Virus record (IMG/VR): IMGVR_UViG_3300047483_000045
Span: 1 to 26,240 of that record
Length of the DNA: 26,240 nt
Reading direction: 5' to 3' (one strand)
Source of the DNA: a virus
Of this stretch, positions 18,277 through 26,240 are shown in pieces (position 1 is the stretch's first letter; the number at the start of each line of letters is the position of its first letter). The translations under genes were made by a program, and so were the position numbers. The notes beneath the pieces were generated by a model, which searched no databases, was not told where the DNA came from, and worked only from the letters and a program-made list of their open reading frames with translations.

Positions 18277-19743
18277 TTATGCTACAGAAGAAGTGAACAA
18301 TACGAAGTTGTTAGCTGCTTGAGTAACTAAACATCTTTCAGACAAGAAGTGTACTTGCATTGCATCAAGATCAGAAGTGTAAGCACCTCCAACAGATCCA
18401 GTGATCCAGTTTTTCATACGTCTGTCATCAGCTTGGTTAGCTCTATAACGAACGTGCAAGAATGGACGACGAATGTTAGTACCTAATTGTTGATCGTAAA
18501 CTGTAGATGTTCCAGCAGGAATAAGGATACCATCGATAGATGTGTTAGCCATACCACCACGAGTAGAAGCATCATTCAAATATTTCCAATCAGTTTTGTA
18601 GAAATCGTAAGATCCACGACGGAATCCAGAGAATCCTAAGTTCAAAGCCATTTGCTCAGAGTTTTCAAACAATCCGTAAGCAACACCACCAGCCGCGCCA
18701 GCAGATAAAGAAGCTAACATATCATCAAAATCAAGAGAAGTAGCACGGTTCAAGAAGAACATGTTTTCTTCAATTGCTCCTTGAGTATCTAAGTTTTTCA
18801 AGATTGAATCGAAATCACTTAATCCAGCAGCAGCAGTAAAGTTATTTACAACATTACCTCTTTCTTTAACAGCAGAGAAAAGACCTTGTGTACCTTTGAT
18901 GTTGTTAGATCCTAATGTAGAACCACCAGAAACTAATTCACCCTCAATAACTGACATCTCTAAGTAATCTTCAAAACGCAAACGAGTTTCAGATTCAGCT
19001 TTCAAATACCATAAGTATCCACCAGTTCCATCTTCAGTAGCAACTTCAACCCAACCGATTTGAGCAGTATCAGATCCAGAGATTTGGTATCTTTCTTTGA
19101 TGATGATTGGAGAGTTACTGTATTGAGTGAATGAAGGAGTTACAGAGTTTAAACTTGCATCAGTAGTTCCTTTTTTGAATTCAGAACCATAAACGAAGAT
19201 TTTAAGATCAGTTGCTCCAGCAAAGTTTACTACGTTACCAGCACCAGTAGTTAAATCTAACTGAGTATATGGTTTAACAGTAATAACAGCAGGGTTTGTA
19301 GCTCCACCTGTTCCAGTAGCAGCATCAGCAGTAGAAGCTGTAACATAAACTTTAAGTTCTTTACCTGTAGAAGGACTCATAACTACTAAAGTTTGACCTA
19401 CAGAGATAACGTTGTTTACAAAGTTAGCACCAGTACCACCAGTAACAAAAGTTAAAGTAGTAGCAGAAGCACATGTTACATCTTTGTAAGCAATGTGTAA
19501 TCTATTTTGTTCAGACCATACTACCTGATCAGAAGACATTGGCATTTCAGCACCAACCATACGTAAGAATCCAGATAAAGTTCTGTTTCCATAACGCTCT
19601 ACTTCAGCTTCGTATACTTCTGGTAAATATTGTTGCGCGAAATCATTACCACTTCCATTTGTGAAGTTTAAGTAATTTGTTTCTAGCGCTTGTTGTTTTT
19701 GAGACGGTTTAATAGTCCCAAACTGTGGAGTCACATTAGACAT
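18277..19743 (-). CDS. Major capsid protein, 488 aa
   Basis: The order (after portal and scaffold), size and sequence fit an HK97-fold major capsid protein of the crAss-like type. The N-terminus contains ALETNYLNFTNGSGNDFAQQYL, then YEAEVERYGNRTLSGFLRMVGAEM and SSDQVVWSEQNRLHI, blocks I associate with these capsid proteins. A Thr/Gly/Val-rich insertion lies about 75-190, and a conserved-looking C-terminal part (IRRPFLHVRYRANQADDRRMKNW) near 440. Codon use differs from the neighbours: by my count 12 of 19 arginines are CGT and 7 AGA, while TerL uses mostly AGA, as expected for a very highly expressed protein. It starts 11 nt after the scaffold stop and is followed by an intrinsic terminator. 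Confidence 0.88.
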   Translation of the reverse strand: MSNVTPQFGTIKPSQKQQALETNYLNFTNGSGNDFAQQYLPEVYEAEVERYGNRTLSGFLRMVGAEMPMSSDQVVWSEQNRLHIAYKDVTCASATTLTFVTGGTGANFVNNVISVGQTLVVMSPSTGKELKVYVTASTADAATGTGGATNPAVITVKPYTQLDLTTGAGNVVNFAGATDLKIFVYGSEFKKGTTDASLNSVTPSFTQYSNSPIIIKERYQISGSDTAQIGWVEVATEDGTGGYLWYLKAESETRLRFEDYLEMSVIEGELVSGGSTLGSNNIKGTQGLFSAVKERGNVVNNFTAAAGLSDFDSILKNLDTQGAIEENMFFLNRATSLDFDDMLASLSAGAAGGVAYGLFENSEQMALNLGFSGFRRGSYDFYKTDWKYLNDASTRGGMANTSIDGILIPAGTSTVYDQQLGTNIRRPFLHVRYRANQADDRRMKNWITGSVGGAYTSDLDAMQVHFLSERCLVTQAANNFVLFTSSVA

Positions 19744-19754
19744 AATCGTAATTT

Positions 19755-20900
19755 TTAATTGTTAAATTTTTTTGTTTGTATTCTTAGTTTAGAAGAATCG
19801 AAACCGCTAATTGACTTAACCTTCAATCCATTAATAAATACCTCGCCAGATGTTTTTCTAGGTTGGCTTGATGATGGATTTTTAGAATTGTTCATTACCT
19901 CTTTAATAGCATCCGCTTTTCCTTGTTCGTAGAAATGCTGAGCTATCTTATCGGAATTCATAGCAGTATACAAAGCCTTATGATAACTACCAGTGTCACT
20001 AACGTTTCCGTCTTTATCAAGGAACTTCCCGATAAAATTGTTAATGTCTGATTGTTTCTCTGCCAATTGTTCATTATTTTGAACACTATATCTAAATCTT
20101 TTATCTCCAACGTTGTATTCAAAACCTTTGAACTCGTTATTAAATAAATTTTTAGTGTCCTTTCTAAATCTCTCATGGCGAAGTTTAGATTCGTCTTCGT
20201 TCTTCTTGTATCGGTTGAAAAAATCAAAAGCCTCTTGTTGTTCTTTGGTAGCTCCGGGTTTCAACTTGATTTCCTCGTAGTATTTACCTTTTATTGACTC
20301 TAAGTGGTTCTTAGCTTTCGCAACTTCTTCTTTAAACGCGAGTTTCTTTTTTCTAATATCTCGCTCTTCTTCAATGTCCTCATCGTATTCGAAATTATCT
20401 TCTAGTAAGAATTCTATTTCTTCTCTATCTAAATGAGGTTTTGTTCTTGAATAATATTCTCTTAATAATGTTTTTTCATCAACACTAGAATAATCTGTGT
20501 TTAGTCTAACATAATCTTCTACAGTTCCTCCTGTTTCTTCCATGAAAGAGATTAACTTCTCTACATTTTCTGGAAGTTCTCTAGAAGGTGCTTGTACTAC
20601 TACTGTTTCTGGTTCATGAGTTTCCGTAACAATTTTAACTTCGACATCTTCGTTGGATATTTCTTCGATAACTCCGTCGTTTGTTTCGGTGTTAACGATT
20701 TCTTTAACTTCTCCACCATCTTGTTCTACAGTATCATCTTCTTTAACTTCTAAGCTAGGTATTACGACTTTGGTAACTTCTGATTCAACAGCAGGTACAG
20801 ATAAATCAACTTTAGTGATACCGTCTTGTTGTGTTAGACTTCTTGGTTTTTTAGGTTTGTTCATTTTGAACTCACCTTCTTGTTTAATAATTTCTGACAT
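19755..20900 (-). CDS. Putative capsid scaffolding protein, 381 aa
   Basis: This is a highly charged, helix-rich protein between portal and capsid genes, the usual place for a scaffold. Residues 35-110 are strongly acidic (Glu/Val/Asp repeats). Residues 150-260 are a charged helical region, and the C-terminal 50 residues are basic (KTSGEVFINGLKVKSISG ... RIQTKKFNN), like scaffold tails that contact the capsid lattice. No catalytic protease motif is visible. I chose the first ATG because the 20-nt AT leader abuts it; an internal Met13 (about 20864) with a weak purine-rich stretch upstream is an alternative. The leader and the short gap to the capsid gene suggest the two are expressed as a pair. 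Confidence 0.75.
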   Translation of the reverse strand: MSEIIKQEGEFKMNKPKKPRSLTQQDGITKVDLSVPAVESEVTKVVIPSLEVKEDDTVEQDGGEVKEIVNTETNDGVIEEISNEDVEVKIVTETHEPETVVVQAPSRELPENVEKLISFMEETGGTVEDYVRLNTDYSSVDEKTLLREYYSRTKPHLDREEIEFLLEDNFEYDEDIEEERDIRKKKLAFKEEVAKAKNHLESIKGKYYEEIKLKPGATKEQQEAFDFFNRYKKNEDESKLRHERFRKDTKNLFNNEFKGFEYNVGDKRFRYSVQNNEQLAEKQSDINNFIGKFLDKDGNVSDTGSYHKALYTAMNSDKIAQHFYEQGKADAIKEVMNNSKNPSSSQPRKTSGEVFINGLKVKSISGFDSSKLRIQTKKFNN

Positions 20901-20920
20901 AATATAATATAATTTAATAA
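20901..20920 (-). promoter_or_regulatory. AT leader motif, copy 1 (before the scaffold gene)
   Basis: The 20 bases against the scaffold ATG are identical to those before the 296-aa gene, and the 14-nt core AATTATATTATATT recurs before the 91-aa gene. The copy sits in the 30-nt gap after the portal stop. Exact repetition at this length next to start codons suggests a function: a phage-specific promoter giving a near-leaderless mRNA, or a translation enhancer. The AT-rich background weakens the statistics. Confidence 0.5.
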
Positions 20921-20930
20921 TTTTTCATTC

Positions 20931-23324
20931 TTACAGACCTAAACCATCTAAACCAGTGAACGATGCTGATTCAAAATTCTGTGGTAAAGAGTCTGTCTTT
21001 CTTTGACTAACCAACTGTGATTGTTGGGATGCTTGTATTCTAGTTCTTTCGTCCTTTCTATCTTCTGCTAATTGTAAGTTCTGACTATCAACTTGAGATT
21101 TTATCTGAGCTAGTTGCATATCATAATTAAACTTAGCCTCTGCTAACTGTTGCTTCAATTGCATCTCCATTTGCATCTTCTCAATATCAAACTGAGATTT
21201 AGCTCTCTCTATATTTATAGTCTCTTGAGTTAATGCTTGTTGTTTTTGAACTTCAAATAAAGCTGTTTGCTGTGCAGTCTGTTGGTTTGCTTGAGCTTGA
21301 GCTTGGATGTTTGCCATCTGAGCTTCTTGAGCAGCCTTCTGTTTCTTGTTCTTTCTTAGTTTAAGCAATTGATTTGCCAACTTCAAGTTCTTGATCTGTC
21401 TAATATCAATAGCATCGTCTAGATCAATCATCTGTGCTTGTAGAGCTACTTGTATGTTTTGCTCTAACATTGCTTTCTCTTCTTCGTCTGGTTCTAACTC
21501 TAAGTATATACCAAAGTCATGCAAGTTTAGATTTTTAATCTCTCTTAAAGTAGCAACATTATAAGTAGTAATACTTTGTTCTAAAACTTTTGCTGTTAAA
21601 GGAAAGTCTAAACAATCAGCTATTCTTAAAGATATGTTTTCACATGTTCTAAGAGTTATATACAAACTAGATTGTAGAATGTGTTTAGTTGCAGTATTAG
21701 AAGCGTTAGCTGCCATTTTCTGTAAACCAACTAATGTGTCTCTTTCTGGAGAACTACCATCTCTAGCTTCGTTCAAACCAGTAACATCTCTAATTAATTG
21801 TAGATAGTATTGATATGTTTGAATTAAAGATTGTATCTTTGATAATCCAGAAGAACTAGTTAATTCCGTGATAGGAACTTTACCCCCGTTTATTCCTCCT
21901 TCTTGCGTTAGTGACCTACCTACGATACTACCAGTTTGGAAGTACATATTCAACGCCTCCGCTGGATTATAGTTTGTTCCATTACCTAAATCAACTTCAG
22001 CTAAACCATCGACATCTATAAATACACCATCAGGTATCATTTTAGACATTACTTGTTGTAACTTAAGATGTGTCAACTGAATCATATCAGCAAACCCCGT
22101 TATCTTGTTAACTATAGAATCAATTCTACCTTTGTACATTCTAGGAGCTGAAATAGTATAATTCATTTCAACTTTAGTTGTATCAGCGAAAGGTCTAGTC
22201 ATGTTTTCAGACAACTTCCATTCCAACATCATATTTGTTCCTAGAATTTTTGTACCAGTATATAGTACTTCTATTGTTCTAGAAACTCTTTCAAAATTAT
22301 CATTCTCTGGTGGATTGAAATCGTCTGTTTTCTCTATAGCTTTTTCAAGACCATTCTCACCGTATTTTATTTTAAAAACCTGATTCATATAAGTCTTATA
22401 TTCGAAATACAAAACCTGAACAGTGTTTTCATCGTAGTTACCCCAACCAGTAATATATTGTCTATTACCTGGCATTTGTTGTATCTTATATAATTCCTCC
22501 TCAGACATGTGAGGAAATTGTTTTTTTAATTCTGGTATAGTTACAGCCTTAACCTCTCCAACATAATATATATCTTCAAAGTTTGGATCTTCAGTGTAAG
22601 AGTACACTAGATAAGCTGGATCTACGTATTCAGTTCTAATTCCTTCGCTAACATTAAAACTAGTTTTAGCACAAGCTATTCCTAGTACAGTCAGATCGTA
22701 GTTTAATCTTCTACGTACTAAATCCCATTTGTTAGCGGCTAAAACATTATTTATAGCTTCTTCTTCTGCTATCTCTACAGATTGCTTATAAGACAACTGC
22801 ATATGTAAGTCTAGTTCTTCTTTAGTCTCAGGTAACTCATCTTGTGGTAACGGAGACGCTGAAAAGTCTTGACCAGTAATACTATTTGCTTTGCTAACTA
22901 AATCCTGAGAATACATATCTCTTAATATAGACTGAGCGTAAGCTGTTCTAGCTTTTAGAGATTCTGGATCTTGAGCATAAGCTTTTATATCGTAAGTCTT
23001 TTGTGACATACCATTAACAACTATGTCAACAAACTTAGATATAATAGGAACTGGTTTCCAATCTAAGTTTAAATAAGAAATATCACCGTTTGTAGCTAGT
23101 TCATCCTTATATTTTTGTACTGATTGTTCTCCTCTAGCATATAATCTTAACTGATGAAAATTATTCCAATTAGTTAAGTATCTATTACCAGTAGTTCTAC
23201 CTTGTTCAAACCACTCCTGTTCTATAGCACGCGATACCTGTAATCCATATTCTTCGGAGGCCTTTACAGAGTCTGGTACTACCTGACTTGGAAATGCGCT
23301 GTTTGTATTTGTGTATATATTCAT
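20931..23324 (-). CDS. Portal protein, 797 aa
   Basis: Portal is recognised from position right after TerL, length, and blocks I associate with crAss-like portals: YLTNWNNFHQLRLYARGEQ and LDWKPVPIISKFVDIVVNGM in the first 120 residues, and a region near 495-560 (SSSGLSKIQSLIQTYQYYLQ, DVTGLNEARDGSSPERDTLV) that probably includes the channel helix and loop. From about 655 to 765 it ends in a very Gln/Ala/Lys-rich coiled coil, longer than in minimal portals, followed by an unstructured tail. The dodecameric ring would sit at one capsid vertex, bind TerL during packaging and the connector proteins later. ATG follows the TerL stop with no gap (TAAATG), so translation is coupled. The 30-nt gap after it holds the AT leader of the scaffold gene. 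Confidence 0.88.
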   Translation of the reverse strand: MNIYTNTNSAFPSQVVPDSVKASEEYGLQVSRAIEQEWFEQGRTTGNRYLTNWNNFHQLRLYARGEQSVQKYKDELATNGDISYLNLDWKPVPIISKFVDIVVNGMSQKTYDIKAYAQDPESLKARTAYAQSILRDMYSQDLVSKANSITGQDFSASPLPQDELPETKEELDLHMQLSYKQSVEIAEEEAINNVLAANKWDLVRRRLNYDLTVLGIACAKTSFNVSEGIRTEYVDPAYLVYSYTEDPNFEDIYYVGEVKAVTIPELKKQFPHMSEEELYKIQQMPGNRQYITGWGNYDENTVQVLYFEYKTYMNQVFKIKYGENGLEKAIEKTDDFNPPENDNFERVSRTIEVLYTGTKILGTNMMLEWKLSENMTRPFADTTKVEMNYTISAPRMYKGRIDSIVNKITGFADMIQLTHLKLQQVMSKMIPDGVFIDVDGLAEVDLGNGTNYNPAEALNMYFQTGSIVGRSLTQEGGINGGKVPITELTSSSGLSKIQSLIQTYQYYLQLIRDVTGLNEARDGSSPERDTLVGLQKMAANASNTATKHILQSSLYITLRTCENISLRIADCLDFPLTAKVLEQSITTYNVATLREIKNLNLHDFGIYLELEPDEEEKAMLEQNIQVALQAQMIDLDDAIDIRQIKNLKLANQLLKLRKNKKQKAAQEAQMANIQAQAQANQQTAQQTALFEVQKQQALTQETINIERAKSQFDIEKMQMEMQLKQQLAEAKFNYDMQLAQIKSQVDSQNLQLAEDRKDERTRIQASQQSQLVSQRKTDSLPQNFESASFTGLDGLGL

Positions 23325-25544
23325 TTAGTGTATTTTTGATAAAGAACCTGTATTGTCGTATTTTTTTATTCCTAAATTATATGTTTTTCTAAAAACTGGA
23401 GCCGAAGGAGCATATCTACTTTTATTGCAAGCCATTATAGCTAATCCCGAACTGATAGAGGCATCATACTTAGTTCTGTCATTTATATTAAATCTAGCCC
23501 AATCATTTAAAGTCCTATTGAAGTACATGTCTCCATAACCGTTATCCGTGATACCTACATATTCTTCGATGTAAGATTCTATAGCAGATGCGTGAGCTTG
23601 TTTTATATCTTCACTAGAGTTAGGTATTCCACCTATTTCTCTTTCAGTTATTGACAACTTATTCCATATTTTATCAGGTCTGTTCATAGAGAAATTCCTA
23701 TAACCTCTTCTTTTAAAATGAAAAAGTAATCTAGGTTTATTATTCTCTGCTAGTATTGGCATACCATAAAATATACATGCCATTAAAACATCTTCAAAAA
23801 ATATCTCAGCAGTTTGTGGTCTTGCTATGTATTCTAAAAAGAAATGATTTGGTGGTATATCTTCCATTGAAAACTTAGTTAAACCACTAAGTGCTCCATT
23901 AGATCCTTTACCATCAACAGTACCAGATATATCGTAAGGGTCACATCCAAAAGCACCTAAGTGTTCGTTACCTGGATGTTTAACTCCGTTTTTAATCAAA
24001 ATATTATTTTGCAAATGAATTGGAGGTATCCAAGATATTAGAAATCTACCGTCTTTATTAGGGTAGAATATAACTTTAGTATCAGGTATACCGTTCTCCC
24101 ACATAAAACTACCTCTAGTTACAATACTAGAGTTTCTCAAGTCTTCATTATAATCTATCTGTTCGTATATCCTAGTTAGATTAAATAAAGATTGCTTTGT
24201 TTCATCTCTAAAAGCGTGTTGTTCTGTTCTTGGAAACTGACGATAGTATTCGTTCAAACCATCTTGATCTGACTTTAAACCATCTACTTCATTTTGCCAA
24301 TGCTCTATAACTCCGTATTCTATTAGATTACCATCTACTCCTTTTATTGGACTTGATGGGGTATCAAAAACTGGGACACCATACATATCTATAAAACCTT
24401 CGTAAGACCATTCCATCGGTATAAACAAACTGTATAGACCAGAACTAGTTTGTCCGTTTCTATTTCGTTTAGTTACATCAGAGTTATAGTATAAAGTTTT
24501 AAAGTTCTCACCTCCTTTATCTAAAGCATTAGAAGTTGAACCCATCATACATTTACCAATAACTCTACTACCTAATCTAAGTGTAGTTTTTGTAACCCTC
24601 CAGTTGTTTAATATATTATCTGGTTTCTCCCATTTACCACTCTCATCGTGAACTAGTAGTTTTAACTTTTCACCATCATAAGAGTTGTCTCCTGTATTCT
24701 TCCAGTCAATAGTCGTATCCAAACCATCCATCTCTTCAACTCTTTCGTGAGAGTCAAGTTTTCTTCTTGTAAGTTTAGATGCTGGTATTCTATAAGCTAG
24801 TTCTGTCTTTGGTCTATCCATACCATCTTGTATGGGTTTGAAAAAGAAAGGATAGTTTATAGAAATAGGAACAACCTTATCTGTAAACATTTTCTTAGCA
24901 TCCGCTCCAGATTTTGATAATATACCAAACCTAGAGTCACTAGATATAGTCGCTAAATTAACCAATTCGGCAGATGACATAAATGAAAAACCAGAACGTC
25001 TATTTTTTAAGTAGCACATTCCGTAACATCTTGGATCTGCTTTACATGCTTCCCAGAAAATAAAGAATAATCTGTTTGACTCTCTATAATCAGGTGCTCC
25101 AATATCAATCTTGCTCCACTGCAAATACATGTAATGTGTACCTGTTATATAAGTAGGAGTCCCGTTGTTGTAGAAGAATAAACCTTCTTCTCTGTATTTA
25201 AACTCATTGTCGATGTAATCATACCATCTATCTTTAAAAGAATCAGGTTGTTTGTTCCAATCAAATGTGCTTTTTATTTTACTTATTTCTTTTGGGTAGT
25301 CCATTTGCTCCCAATATTGTTCTTCTTTTTTAGCAGATCTTGAATAAGCGTTTTCTACTAATGGCAATGCTATCTTTAAATTCTGGATCTCAACAATTTC
25401 ACCAATCTTTCCAGTTTTACTAATAACAACCACATCATGGTCTTTATCATATCCATACTTCCACTTGTTTAAGCGATTGTTCTGCTTAATAACACTTGAC
25501 TTTATATAATCAGGTACTATCTTATATAGTGTTTGCTCGTACAT
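23325..25544 (-). CDS. terL: Terminase large subunit (packaging ATPase-nuclease), 739 aa
   Basis: TerL drives DNA into the prohead and cuts concatemers. The N-terminal ATPase half shows a Walker A-like segment LKNRRSGFSFMSS at 179-191, in which the usual GK(S/T) is GFS and upstream K/R residues probably serve. A Walker B LLVHDE lies at 296-301 and a coupling motif GSTSN at 335-339. The C-terminal nuclease half starts with AFGCDPYD (Asp535, Asp538), followed by later acidic residues in a DRTKYD segment near 689-694. Length fits crAss-like terminases. The start codon overlaps the preceding 91-aa gene by one base (TAATG) and its stop abuts the portal ATG. The gene is intact, although an endonuclease gene lies close upstream. 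Confidence 0.93.
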   Translation of the reverse strand: MYEQTLYKIVPDYIKSSVIKQNNRLNKWKYGYDKDHDVVVISKTGKIGEIVEIQNLKIALPLVENAYSRSAKKEEQYWEQMDYPKEISKIKSTFDWNKQPDSFKDRWYDYIDNEFKYREEGLFFYNNGTPTYITGTHYMYLQWSKIDIGAPDYRESNRLFFIFWEACKADPRCYGMCYLKNRRSGFSFMSSAELVNLATISSDSRFGILSKSGADAKKMFTDKVVPISINYPFFFKPIQDGMDRPKTELAYRIPASKLTRRKLDSHERVEEMDGLDTTIDWKNTGDNSYDGEKLKLLVHDESGKWEKPDNILNNWRVTKTTLRLGSRVIGKCMMGSTSNALDKGGENFKTLYYNSDVTKRNRNGQTSSGLYSLFIPMEWSYEGFIDMYGVPVFDTPSSPIKGVDGNLIEYGVIEHWQNEVDGLKSDQDGLNEYYRQFPRTEQHAFRDETKQSLFNLTRIYEQIDYNEDLRNSSIVTRGSFMWENGIPDTKVIFYPNKDGRFLISWIPPIHLQNNILIKNGVKHPGNEHLGAFGCDPYDISGTVDGKGSNGALSGLTKFSMEDIPPNHFFLEYIARPQTAEIFFEDVLMACIFYGMPILAENNKPRLLFHFKRRGYRNFSMNRPDKIWNKLSITEREIGGIPNSSEDIKQAHASAIESYIEEYVGITDNGYGDMYFNRTLNDWARFNINDRTKYDASISSGLAIMACNKSRYAPSAPVFRKTYNLGIKKYDNTGSLSKIH

Positions 25545-25819
25545 TATTTAGATCTCCCTTCTGCAAACCCTTTAAACACCTTAACTTCTGCTTCTTTTTC
25601 TACTTCAACTAATAACTTTTCTTCTTCTTCGATGCGACTTAATATTTCAAATGCATCAAATATTGCAAGCTTTTTAGTAGCTGCAGCATTCTTTAATTTA
25701 TCAGCGGACAAATCGTCTTCGCCATTATCCAAAATAGCTTCTTCAGCAACCTTGATTAACTCAAGAACCGCTTTGTGCCCAGCTTTTATGATATTGTTTT
25801 TTGTTTCTTTAATATCCAT
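25544..25819 (-). CDS. Small helical protein directly upstream of TerL; candidate small terminase subunit, 91 aa
   Basis: This is a short, charged, almost entirely helical protein with an N-terminal helix (KETKNNIIKAGHKAVLELIKVAEEAIL), an acidic linker (NGEDDLSADK) and a second long helix ending in an E/K-rich coiled coil. I do not recognise a family. Its place, overlapping the TerL start by one base, and its size are those of many small terminase subunits, which bind the packaging site. A clear helix-turn-helix is not visible, so this role is only an inference. Another head-assembly factor is possible. The start lies 1 nt after the endonuclease stop, with the AT core motif 7 nt upstream. Confidence 0.6.
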   Translation of the reverse strand: MDIKETKNNIIKAGHKAVLELIKVAEEAILDNGEDDLSADKLKNAAATKKLAIFDAFEILSRIEEEEKLLVEVEKEAEVKVFKGFAEGRSK

Positions 25820-25820
25820 T

Positions 25821-26240
25821 TTATTTAATATAATATAATTTTTTTATAGTATTCTTATGGAGTCCTAAAGCTAAACCCGCTTTTCTTAAGGATGGATACT
25901 CAATATTATTAATTGTTACAGACATTCTATTCGCCTTACTTAAACAATTTTTTATCTTTGATTCTTCTGATACTTTTCTACCTGTTAAAGTTTCTTTTAT
26001 TTTAGATCTTCTTAAAAATTCTAAACTTTCATTTAGTGTACCAGTTCCTTCACCACCACAGGTCATATTACAAAGTGATCCGTTTTTAAGATCTATTCTG
26101 CCATATAACTTTATAAATTCCATTTCCTTTTCTATTGCTTGTTCTTTTGTTAAATTATCAAAAAGAATTTCTACAATATATTCGGTTTTATTAATTATAC
26201 TTTTCCAAAAATTAGATCTATCTTTTTTATTATATGGTCT
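25821..26240 (-). CDS. GIY-YIG homing endonuclease with NUMOD-type DNA-binding tail, 5' end outside the window
   Basis: Reading in frame from the window edge gives 139 residues. The first part (NFWKSIINKTEYIVEILFDN, TKEQAIEKEMEFIKLYGR, NGSLCNMTCGGEG) is the C-terminal half of a GIY-YIG nuclease domain, including the Glu-rich AIEKEMEFI helix that supplies the catalytic glutamate in this family. The GIY, YIG and Arg motifs would lie beyond the edge. A NUMOD3-like stretch follows (LTGRKVSEESKIKNCLSKA), then a NUMOD1-like helix-turn-helix stretch (YPSLRKAGLALGLHKNTIKK). Such enzymes cut near their insertion site and copy themselves into related phages. The apparent ATG at 26123 is internal. The stop lies 1 nt before the 91-aa gene. 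It may be free-standing or belong to an intron further right. Confidence 0.88.
   Translation of the reverse strand, partial: RPYNKKDRSNFWKSIINKTEYIVEILFDNLTKEQAIEKEMEFIKLYGRIDLKNGSLCNMTCGGEGTGTLNESLEFLRRSKIKETLTGRKVSEESKIKNCLSKANRMSVTINNIEYPSLRKAGLALGLHKNTIKKLYYIK
25827..25840 (-). promoter_or_regulatory. AT leader core, copy 3, inside the endonuclease 3' end
   Basis: The minus-strand core AATTATATTATATT, identical to the core of the two leaders at 18198 and 20901, lies 7 nt before the ATG of the 91-aa gene. Here it also codes for the last residues of the endonuclease (LYYI before the final Lys and stop), so the coding end of the mobile gene overlaps the leader of the packaging genes. Confidence 0.4.

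Noticed and set aside
19958-20227. Minus-strand open frame of 89 codons in another frame of the scaffold gene.
   Set aside because: Fully nested in the scaffold gene with no leader or motif.
26123-26123. ATG at 26123 as the start of the endonuclease gene.
   Set aside because: The frame stays open to the window edge and the extra 39 residues continue the GIY-YIG domain, so this Met is internal.
1-26240. Stop-codon reassignment, as in some crAss-like phages.
   Set aside because: All genes are open in the standard code, 14 of 15 end in TAA and one in TAG, and no broken genes suggest readthrough.
1-26240. tRNA genes, CRISPR arrays, insertion sequences, integrase or anti-defence genes.
   Set aside because: No cloverleaf with a TTCGANNC arm, no spaced repeats and no transposase or integrase motifs were seen; gaps are at most 82 nt apart from the left edge.

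Overview
The window is an AT-rich stretch of a tailed (podovirus-like) bacteriophage genome carrying the packaging, head, neck/tail and ejection-protein module. All 15 genes read from the minus strand, so the module runs from the right edge to the left. Predicted products, order and sizes most resemble crAss-like phages (Crassvirales) and related phages of Bacteroidota; this placement rests on family recognition by eye (about 0.6). A Bacteroidota-type host is suggested by the lack of GGAGG-type ribosome binding sites, the A/T-only leaders just before most start codons, and TAA stops in 14 of 15 genes (one TAG, no TGA).

Right to left: the end of a GIY-YIG homing endonuclease, cut by the window edge (26240-25821); a 91-aa helical protein in the small-terminase position; TerL (739 aa); portal (797 aa); scaffold (381 aa); major capsid protein (488 aa); a 296-aa structural protein; two head-tail connector/ring proteins (255 and 410 aa); two large tail proteins (1054 and 491 aa) that look like one tail-protein family split in two; a small GNAT-like acetyltransferase (135 aa); and three presumed ejection proteins (239, 600 and 2452 aa). 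The last is a giant multidomain protein with an HEXXH zinc-protease motif. The order portal, scaffold, capsid, connectors, tail, then three ejection proteins of increasing size parallels T7 gp8 to gp16.

Genes are packed with gaps of -1 to 31 nt, except for three gaps of 77-82 nt, each holding a hairpin. The hairpin after the capsid gene is a good intrinsic terminator. A strong hairpin at the left edge (68-108) closes the module. Identical 20-nt AT leaders sit against the start codons of the scaffold and 296-aa genes, and the 14-nt core recurs before the 91-aa gene; they are candidate phage promoters or translation elements. Together with the terminator they would bound a scaffold-capsid expression unit.

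I found no tRNA, CRISPR array, insertion sequence, integrase or defence system. The most interesting points are the endonuclease abutting the terminase genes, the repeated leader and terminator layout, the split tail protein, the fibre-like domain fused to a connector protein, and the giant protease-bearing ejection protein. None is a clearly new biological system.
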